From contig NZ_APNK01000003.1 of assembly GCF_000732535.1 (NCBI RefSeq), positions 1 through 64,000 on the forward strand: 64,000 nucleotides of DNA, in the 5' to 3' direction. The notes under the pieces were generated by a model that saw only the letters and a list, made by a program, of their open reading frames with translations, had not been told where the DNA came from and made no database searches. This stretch comes from Salinisphaera hydrothermalis C41B8 (GTDB lineage Bacteria > Pseudomonadota > Gammaproteobacteria > Nevskiales > Salinisphaeraceae). Made by a program: the position numbers and the translations under genes. Below are positions 44,651-54,303 of the stretch, in pieces (within the stretch, counting starts at the first letter, position 1; the number at the start of each line of letters is the position of its first letter).

Positions 44651-44974
44651 TCGTTCATTGAGGCATTTATCCGCAGATTTCGCAGATCACGCAGATGGGG
44701 GTTCATCGTTAGGGGCATGAGTTCGGTCGGGGCGCGAATTGCGGTATGCGCTTCGTTCCCCAGCGAATCATTCGGAGGCAAGCCTTGTGTGACTCGGTCG
44801 CCGCTTGGCGCCTCGGACCCGCTACGCCGCGACAGCCGAACCGCATCTGCGTGAATCTGCGGGCAGTCTTTTTCGAAGGAACAAAGCCCGACAAGCAAAC
44901 GGCGCCCCGCATTATCCGGGTCGAAATACCGGTCCGCGATTAGCGCACTTCGCGTTCATCGGCGGACTGGATTG
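44651..44974. repeat. Direct-repeat unit 2 with CGCAGAT inverted ends (family 2)
   Basis: Second copy, 365 bases downstream of the first and in the same orientation. Shared blocks include GGGCATGAGTTCGGTCG-like sequence, CTACGCCGCGA, GCCGAACCGCATCTGCGTGA, AAGCCCGACAAGCAAACGGC and GCGGACTGGA. Divergence is moderate, so the duplication is not recent. Confidence 0.8.
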
Positions 44975-45031
44975 CGCGACCGCCGCGGTTTCCGGCCGCT
45001 GCACCACCGGCTTCGTAGCGCGGCGCCAGCT

Positions 45032-46486
45032 TCAGATCGGATAGTGCCGATCGCCGCCTTGCATCGTCACCCAGCGCAGCTCGGTGAATTCAGCGATGCC
45101 GGCTTGGCCACCAAAGCGCCCATAGCCGCTGGCTTTCACGCCACCAAAGGGCATCTGTGGCTCATCGTGCACGGTCGGGCCGTTGACATGACAAATCCCC
45201 GAACGAATGCGCTGAGCGATCGCCATGCCGCGCGCGCCGTTGCCAGAGAACACGGCGGCCGACAGGCCGTATTCCGTATCGTTAGCCACGCGAACCAACT
45301 CGTCATCGCCGCCGGCCACGCGCACCAACGCGACCACCGGGCCGAACGATTCCTCACCGTAGATCCGCATCTCCGGGGTGACCTGATCCAGCACGGTCGG
45401 CTGCATAATGACCGAATCAGCCTCGCCCCCGACCAGCACCTTGGCCCCCTTGGCCTTCGCATCGGCGATCAGCTCGTTGAGATGGCGCCGCGACGGCTCG
45501 CCGATCAACGTGCCCAGCGGCGTATTCTCATGGCGTGGATCGCCGGCCTTGAGCGTGGCGACCTTGGCCGCAAGGCGCTCGGCGAAGTCATCCGCCACCG
45601 CGTCGGCCACGACCAATCGTTCGGTCGACATGCAGATCTGGCCCTGATGGAAGAAAGCGCCGAAGGCCGCCGCCGCAACCGCCGCATCCAGATCGGCGTC
45701 ATCGGCCACGAGAAACGGCGCCTTGCCGCCGAGTTCCAGCAGCGCCGGCTTGAACACGCCGGCCGCGGTCTGGCCGATGATCCGGCCGACCGGGCTCGAG
45801 CCGGTGAAGTTCACCCGGGCGATCGCCGGATGTTCGATCAGCGCGCGCACTACGTCCGGCGCATCCTCGGGCGCGTTGGTCACCACGTTGACGACGCCGT
45901 CCCCCAGCCCCGCCTCGATCAGCGCCTCGCCGATCAGGTGATGCACGGCCGGGCACTGTTCGGAAGCCTTGAGCACGACCGTATTGCCACAAGCCAGCGC
46001 CGTCGCGATCGCCCGCGTGCCCAGAATCACCGGCGCATTCCAGGGCGCGATCCCGAGGATCGGGCCGCAGGGCACGCGCATGGACATGGCCAGATTGCCG
46101 GGCACGTCGCTGGGGATCGTGGCGCCCTGAATCTGGGTCGTCAGCCCGGCCGCTTCACGCAGCATGCCGGCCGCCACGTGTACGTTGAAACCGGCCCATA
46201 CAGCCGTTGCCCCGGTTTCCTCCACCATGGCCTCGGTGAAAGCCTCAGTCCGTGCCTCCAGCGCATCCGCGGCAGCCAGCAGTTTCATGCGTCGTTCACC
46301 CGGGCCGGTCGCCGACCAGTGCGCGAACGCGGCTGCCGCCGCCTCAGCCGCGGCTTCGGCGTCAGCGACTGTAGCCGCCGCTGCTCGCGTGACCACGTCG
46401 CCGCCAGCCGGGTTACACCGTTCGAAGATCGCGCCCTGGGCAGCCGCCTGCGATTGTCCGCCAATCAGCAATGCCAGTTCCTTCAT
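45032..46486 (-). CDS. Aromatic aldehyde dehydrogenase (vanillin/salicylaldehyde dehydrogenase type)
   Basis: 484 residues of the ALDH superfamily: IAPWNAPVILGTRAIATALACGNTVVLKASE (NAD site), FTGSSPVG, the catalytic Glu in LELGGKAPFLV, the catalytic Cys in FHQGQICMSTERLVV, and EESFGPVVALVRV near the end. The overall sequence resembles the vanillin, salicylaldehyde and 4-hydroxybenzaldehyde group. ATG 46486 is preceded by GGAG at 9 bases; an upstream extension is open but not conserved. It lies next to aroQ and the pca/pob genes, so it likely feeds vanillate or 4-hydroxybenzoate into that pathway. Confidence 0.88.
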   Translation of the reverse strand: MKELALLIGGQSQAAAQGAIFERCNPAGGDVVTRAAAATVADAEAAAEAAAAAFAHWSATGPGERRMKLLAAADALEARTEAFTEAMVEETGATAVWAGFNVHVAAGMLREAAGLTTQIQGATIPSDVPGNLAMSMRVPCGPILGIAPWNAPVILGTRAIATALACGNTVVLKASEQCPAVHHLIGEALIEAGLGDGVVNVVTNAPEDAPDVVRALIEHPAIARVNFTGSSPVGRIIGQTAAGVFKPALLELGGKAPFLVADDADLDAAVAAAAFGAFFHQGQICMSTERLVVADAVADDFAERLAAKVATLKAGDPRHENTPLGTLIGEPSRRHLNELIADAKAKGAKVLVGGEADSVIMQPTVLDQVTPEMRIYGEESFGPVVALVRVAGGDDELVRVANDTEYGLSAAVFSGNGARGMAIAQRIRSGICHVNGPTVHDEPQMPFGGVKASGYGRFGGQAGIAEFTELRWVTMQGGDRHYPI

Positions 46487-46695
46487 GTGCTTCGACTCCT
46501 CAATCGTTGTTCGAATACCGGTCATCGCGGCGCCCCGATCCGAGACTGGATCCAAGAGCGTCACTGGCATGAAGTTCGCACTACGGCCAAAAGAACGCAA
46601 GGCGAACAATCACGTCATCGCTCCGCTTGATTCGGTCTTTGGGTGCGGCCGTTGGCGATTTGCAGACGCGCCGAGGCCGCAGCAATCGGCAGATA

Positions 46696-47142
46696 TCAGG
46701 GAAACGCCGCCCCACTCAGACGCTGGACGACGAAATCCAGCGCCGCGGCATAGCCGTAGGCACCCAGCCCGGCGATTACCCCGTCGGCCCGTTTCGAGAC
46801 ATAAGAGTGATGCCGGAACGATTCGCGCTGATGCACGTTCGACAAATGCACTTCGACCACCGGCCCTTCGAAGGCCTTGAGCGCATCGAGCAAGGCGATG
46901 GACGTATGCGTCCAGGCCGCCGGATTGATGATGATGGCATCAGCCTCGCCGCGAGCCGCATGAATACGCTCGATCGCCTCACCTTCGTGATTGGTCTGGA
47001 AGGCAGCGAGTTCGGCCCCCTGTTCAGCGGCCCGGTGTGCCAGCGTCCGCTCGATGTCGGTTAGCGTGGTCGCGCCGTAGATATCGGGTTCGCGATCGCC
47101 CAGCAGGTTCAGATTGGGACCGTTCAACAATAGGATGTTCAC
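46696..47142 (-). CDS. aroQ: 3-dehydroquinate dehydratase, type II
   Basis: 148 residues, typical AroQ length. [17 protein letters not shown] carries the conserved Asn and the catalytic Tyr-containing loop, followed by [13 protein letters not shown] and [17 protein letters not shown] (His and Arg). It interconverts 3-dehydroquinate and 3-dehydroshikimate. Next to pca genes it may have a catabolic (quinate to protocatechuate) rather than biosynthetic role, but no quinate dehydrogenase or dehydroshikimate dehydratase is present in the window. Confidence 0.92.
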   Translation of the reverse strand: MNILLLNGPNLNLLGDREPDIYGATTLTDIERTLAHRAAEQGAELAAFQTNHEGEAIERIHAARGEADAIIINPAAWTHTSIALLDALKAFEGPVVEVHLSNVHQRESFRHHSYVSKRADGVIAGLGAYGYAAALDFVVQRLSGAAFP

Positions 47143-47339
47143 AGCGCGTCCGGTTTCGGCATGAAGACGTCATGATAGCGGGGCGAACAGGGTCAGCGCA
47201 GTCTTGCCGAACGCGCCGGGCGACGCCAGCACGAGGTTCGGGAAAAACGACGAAGCCCCATCGGCCATGATGGTCACCGCGAGCGGTATCGACGGTAGTC
47301 GTGCCGCATTGAACCGCGGCGATCCAAAATCGTCACCGT

Positions 47340-47354
47340 GTTCGCATTGCGTAC
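47340..47354. promoter_or_regulatory. PcaR-like half-site upstream of the IclR gene
   Basis: GTTCGCATTGCGTAC, about 58 bases before the IclR start. It shares GTTCGCAT with the inverted repeat in front of pcaI and resembles the PcaR site as I recall it (GTTCGATAATCGCAC). It may serve autoregulation. Confidence 0.4.
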
Positions 47355-47411
47355 AAACGCGCTCGACTGATAGATTCGCTCGATCATCAAATCCCGTGAG
47401 GATCCAGCCGA

Positions 47412-48209
47412 GTGACGCAGGACGCCCAGGACATCGACAGCCCACCGCTGGCCCCCGATCATCGCGACTTTGTCAGCGCCCTGGCGACCGGCCTGGAGAT
47501 CATCCGGGCCTTCGACCGGGATCATCCACGCATGACCCTGAGCGAAGTCGCCACCCGCAACGGCATCAACCGCGCCAAGGCCCGGCGTTTCCTGCTCACG
47601 CTCCACGGCCTCGGCTATGTCCGCAAGCAGGATCGTTATTTCGAGCTGACGCCGCGCGCCCTCGATCTCGGCTATGCCTTTCTCTCGGCCAACGGCTATC
47701 AGCGGGTCGTGCGCCAACATCTCGAGCACATCACCGAGATCACCGGCGAATCCTCGTCGATGGGCGTACTCGACGGCACCGACGTCATCTATGTCGCCCG
47801 TTCCGCCGCGCCGCACCGGCTGATGACCGTGGCGCTGAACATCGGCTCACGCCTACCGGCAGCAGCAACCTCGATGGGGCGCGTCCTGTTGGCCTATACC
47901 CCCGATCGACTCGAGCAGATTCTGGCCCGGGGTGAACTCGTCGCTTATACCGCGAATACCATCACCGACCCGGACATCCTGCGCGCGCGTATCGACGAGG
48001 TCCGCGAGCAGGGCTACTGCATTCTCGATCAGGAACTGGAATCCGGCCTACGGTCGCTGGCCGTGCCGGTGCGCAATCAGCACGGTCATCTGCTCGGCGC
48101 ACTGAACGTAAGCACCAACGCCGCCCGCGTGCCGAAGGCGCAACTCGAACAGGAATTCCTGCCCCTTCTTCTGGAGACCAGCCAGCAGATCGAACGCACC
48201 ATCGGCTGA
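47412..48209 (+). CDS. pcaR: IclR-family regulator, PcaR/PobR-like
   Basis: 265 residues starting at GTG 47412. The winged helix is at about residues 18-80 (FVSALATGLEIIRAFDRDHPRMTLSEVATRNGINRAKARRFLLTLHGLGYV), then the IclR effector domain (SSSMGVLDGTDVIYVARSA, RLPAAATSMGRVLLAYTP, GYCILDQELESGLRSLAVPVRN). The composition and neighbourhood match PcaR/PcaU/PobR, the beta-ketoadipate regulators. It lies upstream of pcaB and likely acts on the inverted repeat before pcaI. PobR is the main alternative identity. Confidence 0.8.
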   Translation: MTQDAQDIDSPPLAPDHRDFVSALATGLEIIRAFDRDHPRMTLSEVATRNGINRAKARRFLLTLHGLGYVRKQDRYFELTPRALDLGYAFLSANGYQRVVRQHLEHITEITGESSSMGVLDGTDVIYVARSAAPHRLMTVALNIGSRLPAAATSMGRVLLAYTPDRLEQILARGELVAYTANTITDPDILRARIDEVREQGYCILDQELESGLRSLAVPVRNQHGHLLGALNVSTNAARVPKAQLEQEFLPLLLETSQQIERTIG

Positions 48210-48222
48210 CGCGCATCGCATG

Positions 48223-48250
48223 GCAAACCTGATCGACGTCAGGTTTGCCG
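48223..48250 (+). terminator. Perfect hairpin after the IclR gene
   Basis: GGCAAACCTGA and TCAGGTTTGCC form an 11-bp perfect stem around a 6-base loop, 14 bases after the IclR stop. No T run follows. It could be a Rho-type end or an operator for pcaB. Confidence 0.5.
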
Positions 48251-48447
48251 AGAGAGGATGAGCGCGACTATCGTGCTGCACGATACGGGCGCGGTTTGGG
48301 CCGGCTTATTGACAGCGGCCATACCGAGCCTGCGGTAAACACGATCATCACGCGAAGCGGATCGACAGGGGTGGCCCAAGCGGCATCGTGGCCCTCGACA
48401 CGCCATTCGCGTGGTGACGGGCAGTGCCCGGCAGCCTTGGACGCCTC

Positions 48448-49782
48448 ATGTACGATCGATTCCTGCGCCATCCCTTCATGAGCCCGACCGGCGTTGCGGC
48501 TTGCGACGCGGCCGCCTTCATCGAAGCCATGTGCACTTTCGAACTGGCGCTGGCTCACGTCGAAGAAACCTTCGGGCACCTGCCAGCCGGCACATCGGAC
48601 GAGCTCGCCCGGCATATCCGGCCGACGCATTTTGACACCGAGGCGCTGGCTGCAAACGCCGCCGACGGCGGCAATGTCGCCATCCCGTTCGTCAAGCAGG
48701 CCAAGGCCCTGCTGCCCGAGTCGCTGCAAGCCTCCTTCCACAAGGGCGCCACCAGTCAGGACGTCATCGACTCGGCGCTGATGCTGCTCATCAAGCCCCG
48801 GCTGGCGCGCTGCCTCACTCTTGTCGACACGGCGATCGAGGGCGGGACGGCCCTGATGCGACAGCACCGCGAGACCCCGATGATCGGACGCACGCTGACC
48901 CAGCAGGCGTTGCCGATCACCTTCGGCGCTAAAGTCGGTCAGTGGCTCACCGGCCTGGCCGCGGCCGAGCGGCGGCTGCGTGATGCGCATGACCAGGGCC
49001 TGTTCGTCCAGTTCGGCGGGCCGGTCGGGACCCACCACGGGCTCGACGACGGGCTCGAACTGATGGATGCGCTCGCCGAACGGCTCGGTCTGAACCGACC
49101 GCTGCTGCCCTGGCATACCGACCGCCAGCCGATACTGGCCCTCATTGATGCAATCGGCGCGGTCGCCGTAGCCGCCGAGAAGATCGCCACCGATATCGCC
49201 TTCATGGCCCAGACGGAAGTCGGTGAAGCCCGCGAACCGGCCGCCACCGGCGCCGGCGGTTCGTCATCGATGCCGCACAAAGCCAACCCCGTCGGCAGCG
49301 CCCGGATTCGTGCCGCCGCCCGCCAGATCCATGCCGCGGTGGGCACGCTCCATGGCGCGGGCGCCCAGGCCCACGAACGTGCCTTCGGCGAGTGGCACGC
49401 CGAGTGGGCACCGCTGGTCGATGCCGTGCTGTTGCTCGAGGGTGCCCTCGAAACCCTGGCTCCGCTGCTCGGCGAACTGCAGATCGATCGGGAAGCGATG
49501 CGTGCCAATCTCGCCCTGGCCCACGGCGCCAACCTGGCCGCGCCGACGATCGCGCTGCTGCAAGAAGCCATGTCGACCGACCGGGCGAAAGCATTAGCCG
49601 CGCAGGCGGCCGAAACGGCCCGGCGCGAGCGCTGCAGCTATGCGGATGCGCTGCTCACCCTGCCCGTCGTTGCTGAGGCATTCGACCCCGAACGTGTACG
49701 CTCGACCGTCGACCCGGCCGCCTATGTCGGCACGAGCGCTGCCCAGGTCGACCGCGTGGCAAACCGGCTGTGCCAGCGTTGA
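48448..49782 (+). CDS. pcaB: 3-carboxy-cis,cis-muconate cycloisomerase
   Basis: 444 residues of the fumarase/argininosuccinate lyase superfamily with the signature GSSSMPHKANPVGS (about residues 271-284), KGATSQDVIDSAL and AEVGEAREP-like helices typical of PcaB. ATG 48448 gives MYDRFLRHPFMSP, the usual PcaB opening. It converts 3-carboxymuconate to 4-carboxymuconolactone after ring cleavage by PcaHG. It is separated from its partner pcaHG by about 9 kb. Confidence 0.93.
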   Translation: MYDRFLRHPFMSPTGVAACDAAAFIEAMCTFELALAHVEETFGHLPAGTSDELARHIRPTHFDTEALAANAADGGNVAIPFVKQAKALLPESLQASFHKGATSQDVIDSALMLLIKPRLARCLTLVDTAIEGGTALMRQHRETPMIGRTLTQQALPITFGAKVGQWLTGLAAAERRLRDAHDQGLFVQFGGPVGTHHGLDDGLELMDALAERLGLNRPLLPWHTDRQPILALIDAIGAVAVAAEKIATDIAFMAQTEVGEAREPAATGAGGSSSMPHKANPVGSARIRAAARQIHAAVGTLHGAGAQAHERAFGEWHAEWAPLVDAVLLLEGALETLAPLLGELQIDREAMRANLALAHGANLAAPTIALLQEAMSTDRAKALAAQAAETARRERCSYADALLTLPVVAEAFDPERVRSTVDPAAYVGTSAAQVDRVANRLCQR

Positions 49783-49852
49783 CATGCGCCGCTCGTCCAA
49801 CCCCTTGGCCGACCTAAAGGTTATTGACGGATACAACAAGCCGGCATAGTTT

Positions 49853-49886
49853 ATTCGTATAGCAAACCTTAGTTCGCATAACGAAT
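49853..49886. promoter_or_regulatory. PcaR-like inverted repeat in front of pcaI
   Basis: ATTCGTATAGCAAAC and GTTCGCATAACGAAT are inverted (12 of 15 positions) around CTTA, 18 bases upstream of the pcaI start. The right half resembles the 15-bp PcaR repeat recalled from Pseudomonas. Confidence 0.6.
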
Positions 49887-49903
49887 ATCGCAGGAGTACC
49901 CGC

Positions 49904-50734
49904 ATGGCCGAATTCCTGTCCCTGGCGGAGGCCGTGGACCGATATGTGGCCGACGGCGCCACCGTGGCGCTGGAAGGCTTTACCCATCTGATTCCTTTTG
50001 CCGCCGGCCACGAAATCATCCGTCAGAAAAAACGTGATCTCACGCTGATCCGCATGACCCCGGACCTGATCTACGATCAGATGATCGGCGCCGGTTGCGC
50101 GAAAAAGCTGATCTTTTCCTGGGGCGGCAATCCCGGTGTGGGTTCGTTGCATCGACTGCGCGATGCCGTGGAAAAAGGCTGGCCGCATCAGATCGAGATT
50201 CTCGAACACAGCCATGCCGCCATGGCCAACGCCTTCGAGGCGGGCGCGGCCGGGCTACCGCTGGCGATCCTGCGCGGCTACATCGGCTCGGATCTGCCCA
50301 AGGTCAACGACCAGATCAAGTTCATCGACTGCCCGTTCACTGGCGAAAAACTGGCCGCAGTGCCGTCGATCCGGCCGGATGTCTCGATCGTGCACGCGCA
50401 GAAAGCCGACAAGCACGGCAACGTGCTGGTCGAAGGCATTATCGGCGTCCAGAAGGAAGCCGTGCTGGCGGCAAAACATTCGATCGTGACGGTCGAGGAG
50501 ATCGTCGACGAGCTGGATTGCGGCCCCAACGCCTGCGTGATCCCGGCCTGGGTGATCACCGCCGTCGCCAAGGCCCCGGGCGGCGCCAAGCCGTCCTATA
50601 CCCACGGCTACTACCCACGGTCCAACAAGTTCTACAAGGACTGGGACCCGATCTCTCGCGATCGCGACGCCTTCAATGCGTGGCTCGACGAACACGTGTT
50701 CAACACCACCGCCGACAACGGAGCCTCGGCATGA
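49904..50734 (+). CDS. pcaI: 3-oxoadipate CoA-transferase, alpha subunit
   Basis: 276 residues: AEFLSLAEAVDRYVADGATVALEGFTHLIPFAAGHEIIRQKKRDLTLIRMTPDLIYDQMIGAG is the conserved PcaI opening, and HGYYPRSNKFYKDWD near the end is also typical. It partners with PcaJ to transfer CoA from succinyl-CoA to 3-oxoadipate. AGGAG precedes the ATG, and the inverted repeat above lies just upstream. It shares an ATGA with pcaJ. Confidence 0.94.
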   Translation: MAEFLSLAEAVDRYVADGATVALEGFTHLIPFAAGHEIIRQKKRDLTLIRMTPDLIYDQMIGAGCAKKLIFSWGGNPGVGSLHRLRDAVEKGWPHQIEILEHSHAAMANAFEAGAAGLPLAILRGYIGSDLPKVNDQIKFIDCPFTGEKLAAVPSIRPDVSIVHAQKADKHGNVLVEGIIGVQKEAVLAAKHSIVTVEEIVDELDCGPNACVIPAWVITAVAKAPGGAKPSYTHGYYPRSNKFYKDWDPISRDRDAFNAWLDEHVFNTTADNGASA

Positions 50735-51504
50735 GCGAACGCTACAGTGCTTCCGAAATGATGACGGTCACCGCCTCGCGGGCGCTCACCAACGGTCAGA
50801 GCTGTTTCGTGGGCATCGGGTTACCGAGCGAGGCCGCCAACCTGGCGCGCCTGACCCATGCCCCCGACGTGGTGCTGATCTATGAATCCGGCACGCTGGA
50901 GACCAAGCCGGACGTGCTGCCACTGTCGATCGGCGACGGCGAGCTGTGCGAGACCGCGCTGACCACGGTGTCGGTGCCCGAGATGTTCCGCTACTGGGTT
51001 CAGGGCGGCAAGATCGACGTCGGTTTTCTGGGCGCGGCGCAGATCGATAAATACGCCAACCTCAACACCACGCTGATCGGCGATTACACCGATCCGAAGG
51101 TTCGCCTGCCGGGCGGCGGCGGGGCCCCGGAAATGGCCACGGCTACCGGCGAGATCTTCATCACTCTCAAGCAGTCCAAGCGAACTTTCGTGGAAGCGGT
51201 GGATTTCGTCACCACGGTCGGCTTTGGCCGCGACGGCACCGCCCGCGACGGCGTACCCAACATCGGCAAAGGTCCGACCCGGGTGATCACCGACCTGTGC
51301 GTGATGCAGCCTGACCCGACCACCAAGGAACTGACGGTCACCTCGCTGCACCCGGGCGTGACCCGCGCCGACGTGATCGAAGCCACCGGTTGGGACATCG
51401 CCTTCGCCGACGACGTCAGCGAAACCGCCGAGCCGGACGACCAAGAACTGACGGTTCTACGCGAACTGAAAACACGCACCGAGAAACATCACGCCGAATC
51501 GTAG
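50731..51504 (+). CDS. pcaJ: 3-oxoadipate CoA-transferase, beta subunit
   Basis: 257 residues starting at ATG 50731 within the pcaI stop; the same frame is open further up. The catalytic Glu is in LIYESGTLETKP (E52), with the FLGAAQIDKYANLNTTLIGDY and KVRLPGGGGAPE motifs. It completes the CoA-transferase. A true terminator follows 30 bases after the stop and separates it from pcaF. Confidence 0.94.
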   Translation: MSERYSASEMMTVTASRALTNGQSCFVGIGLPSEAANLARLTHAPDVVLIYESGTLETKPDVLPLSIGDGELCETALTTVSVPEMFRYWVQGGKIDVGFLGAAQIDKYANLNTTLIGDYTDPKVRLPGGGGAPEMATATGEIFITLKQSKRTFVEAVDFVTTVGFGRDGTARDGVPNIGKGPTRVITDLCVMQPDPTTKELTVTSLHPGVTRADVIEATGWDIAFADDVSETAEPDDQELTVLRELKTRTEKHHAES

Positions 51505-51514
51505 CCGCAAGACG

Positions 51515-51736
51515 ATCCGCAGATGACGCCGATGAGCTCGCCTACCGGCGAGCTGGATTTTTTTGACAGCTCAAGGCATTGAACGCGACGCCCAATATCC
51601 AGTGATGTTCATGACGGTGGCATACGTGTTGATGAGTGTCGCGAGCTCGCCGCCCAGATCATCGATGACTCACAGACTGACCGAACATCGAAATCCCGCG
51701 CGCTGGTAAGCGTGCCCATCTGCGCAATCTGCGGAT
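51515..51736. repeat. MITE-like element of family 2 between pcaJ and pcaF
   Basis: The left end ATCCGCAGATGACGCCGATG and the reverse complement of the right end ATCCGCAGATTGCGCAGATG agree at 17 of 20 positions, giving a 222-base element with inverted ends and no gene. It belongs to the CGCAGAT family seen at 44.3-45.0 kb. It carries the terminator at 51535 and ends 42 bases before pcaF. Confidence 0.65.
51535..51564 (+). terminator. Rho-independent terminator after pcaIJ
   Basis: AGCTCGCC-TACC-GGCGAGCT (8-bp perfect stem) followed by GGA and seven T residues. It is the clearest intrinsic terminator in the window and ends the pcaIJ transcript inside the repeat element. Confidence 0.88.
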
Positions 51737-51778
51737 AAAACAACGAATAGCTCTGAAACCAGACCCGGGAGCACCCCA

Positions 51779-52987
<1,209 letters not shown>

Positions 52988-53015
52988 CCTGGGCCAGAAC
53001 ACATCCCGTGCGCAA

Positions 53016-53036
53016 CCGGAGCCGGAGCCGGAGCCG
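53016..53036. repeat. Short tandem hexamer (CCGGAG)3
   Basis: Three exact copies of CCGGAG plus a partial one, 28 bases after the pcaF stop. Too short to interpret further. Confidence 0.6.
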
Positions 53037-53070
53037 ACCGGTCTTGAGCTCAACCTGGCTTTCCCCTGGC

Positions 53071-53104
53071 TGCGTGAATCTGCGTTGATCTGCGGATAAA
53101 TAAA
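53071..53104. repeat. Solo end of repeat family 2 upstream of pcaL
   Basis: Reads TGCGTGAATCTGCGTTGATC followed by TGCGGATAAATAAA. It matches the right-end motif of the CGCAGAT family and lies 30 bases before the pcaL start. No left end was found nearby. Confidence 0.65.
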
Positions 53105-53133
53105 GGGTTCGCCAAAAACTATCCGGAGGCATC

Positions 53134-54303
53134 ATGCCGTTCGTCGATATCGAAAACCGTGCCGTTGCCTATCGCGACATCGGCCCGAAATCCGCCCCCG
53201 CCGTACTGCTGGCCCACCCCCTGGGCATGACCCAGGCGGTCTGGGACGAGGTGATCGGGACACTGGTCGGTGATTTTCGTCTGATCACCTGGGATCTGCC
53301 CGGCCACGGCGCCAGTGCTGCGGCCGCGGGGCCGCTGTCGGCCGACGATCTGGCGACCGAGGCCGTTGCCCTGCTCGATGCGCGGGGCGTCGCCCGGGCG
53401 CATTTCGTCGGCACGTCGATCGGCGGGGTCGTAGGTCAGGCACTGCTCGTGGCCTCACCGGACCGTATCGAGCGTGTCGCGCTGACCAACACCGGCGCGG
53501 TCATCGGTCAACCCGATCTCTGGCATCAGCGCGCTGCCCGGGTACGCAACGAAGGACTGATCGCCATGGCCCCGGAACTGGTCGATCGCTGGTTCGGCCC
53601 GGCATTCAAGACGGGCAACCCGGCCGCAGTGTCCGGTTGGCAGACTCAGCTCGGCCGCTGCGACGACGAATCCTATGCCCGGCTGTGCGAGCTTCTCGCC
53701 GAGGCCGACTTCACGGGCCGGCTGACCGGCGTCGACCGCCGCGTGCATCTGTTGACCGGCGCCGAGGACGGGGCGACGCCGCCGGCCGTCCTCGAGGCCC
53801 TGGCCGGCGAGCTGCCCAACGGCGAACAGAGCATACTCGATGGCATCGGCCATGTGCCCGCGGTCGAGACGCCGGGCCCGTTCGCGGACTGGCTGTGCGA
53901 TCGACTGGGCGAACGGGGCACGACCCCGCCGGTGGACTACGCGCAGGGCCTGGCGATCCGCAAGTCGGTGCTCGGCGCCGAGCACGTCGAGCGCGCCTCG
54001 AACAATGCGACCACGCTGGATGCGCCCTTCCAGGACATGATTACCCGCCTGGCCTGGGGCGAACTCTGGGGCAATACCGACCTCACCCAAGCAGAGCGCA
54101 GCATGATTACGCTCGCCGTGCTCGCCGCCCTGGGCCGAGACGGCGAACTGGAGCTGCATCTGAAGACCGCCAAGCTTATCGGCCTGTCCGAGGCCCAGCT
54201 GCGTCAGGCGCTGATGCACGTGGCGATCTATGCCGGTGTCCCGGCGGCCAATCATGCCTTCAAACTGGCCAAGCAACACGGCTGGGGGCAGCCGCTCGAC
54301 TGA
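53134..54303 (+). CDS. pcaL: Fused 3-oxoadipate enol-lactonase / 4-carboxymuconolactone decarboxylase
   Basis: 389 residues in two domains. Residues ~1-255 are an alpha/beta hydrolase like PcaD, with nucleophile GTSIGG (S95), an Asp-containing segment LLTGAEDGATPP and catalytic His in GIGHVPAVETP. Residues ~265-389 are an AhpD-like carboxymuconolactone decarboxylase (PcaC) with LDAPFQDMITRLAWGELWG, ERSMITLAVLAALGRDGELELHL and HVAIYAGVPAANHAF. It thus runs two successive steps, carboxymuconolactone to enol-lactone to 3-oxoadipate. GGAGG is 5 bases before the ATG. Fusions of this kind are known as PcaL. Confidence 0.94.
   Translation: MPFVDIENRAVAYRDIGPKSAPAVLLAHPLGMTQAVWDEVIGTLVGDFRLITWDLPGHGASAAAAGPLSADDLATEAVALLDARGVARAHFVGTSIGGVVGQALLVASPDRIERVALTNTGAVIGQPDLWHQRAARVRNEGLIAMAPELVDRWFGPAFKTGNPAAVSGWQTQLGRCDDESYARLCELLAEADFTGRLTGVDRRVHLLTGAEDGATPPAVLEALAGELPNGEQSILDGIGHVPAVETPGPFADWLCDRLGERGTTPPVDYAQGLAIRKSVLGAEHVERASNNATTLDAPFQDMITRLAWGELWGNTDLTQAERSMITLAVLAALGRDGELELHLKTAKLIGLSEAQLRQALMHVAIYAGVPAANHAFKLAKQHGWGQPLD

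Larger units (their letters stand above)
43941..45031. other. 1.1-kb gene-free region with duplicated repeat unit
   Basis: No supported gene in about 1,090 bases. The first ~330 bases hold the promoter side of the outer-membrane protein gene and nothing else recognised. The rest is dominated by two copies of a ~320-base unit (44286-44611 and 44651-44974) rich in CGCAGAT motifs, followed by the 3' side of the aldehyde dehydrogenase gene. Confidence 0.7.

Noticed and set aside
44286-44974. CRISPR array in the CGCAGAT repeat region
   Set aside because: Only two long diverged units occur, with internal short motifs at irregular spacing. There are no uniform repeats or spacers and no cas genes.
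53016-53036. Functional role for the (CCGGAG)3 hexamer repeat
   Set aside because: Too short and in GC-rich DNA, where such runs arise by chance; recorded only as a small repeat.
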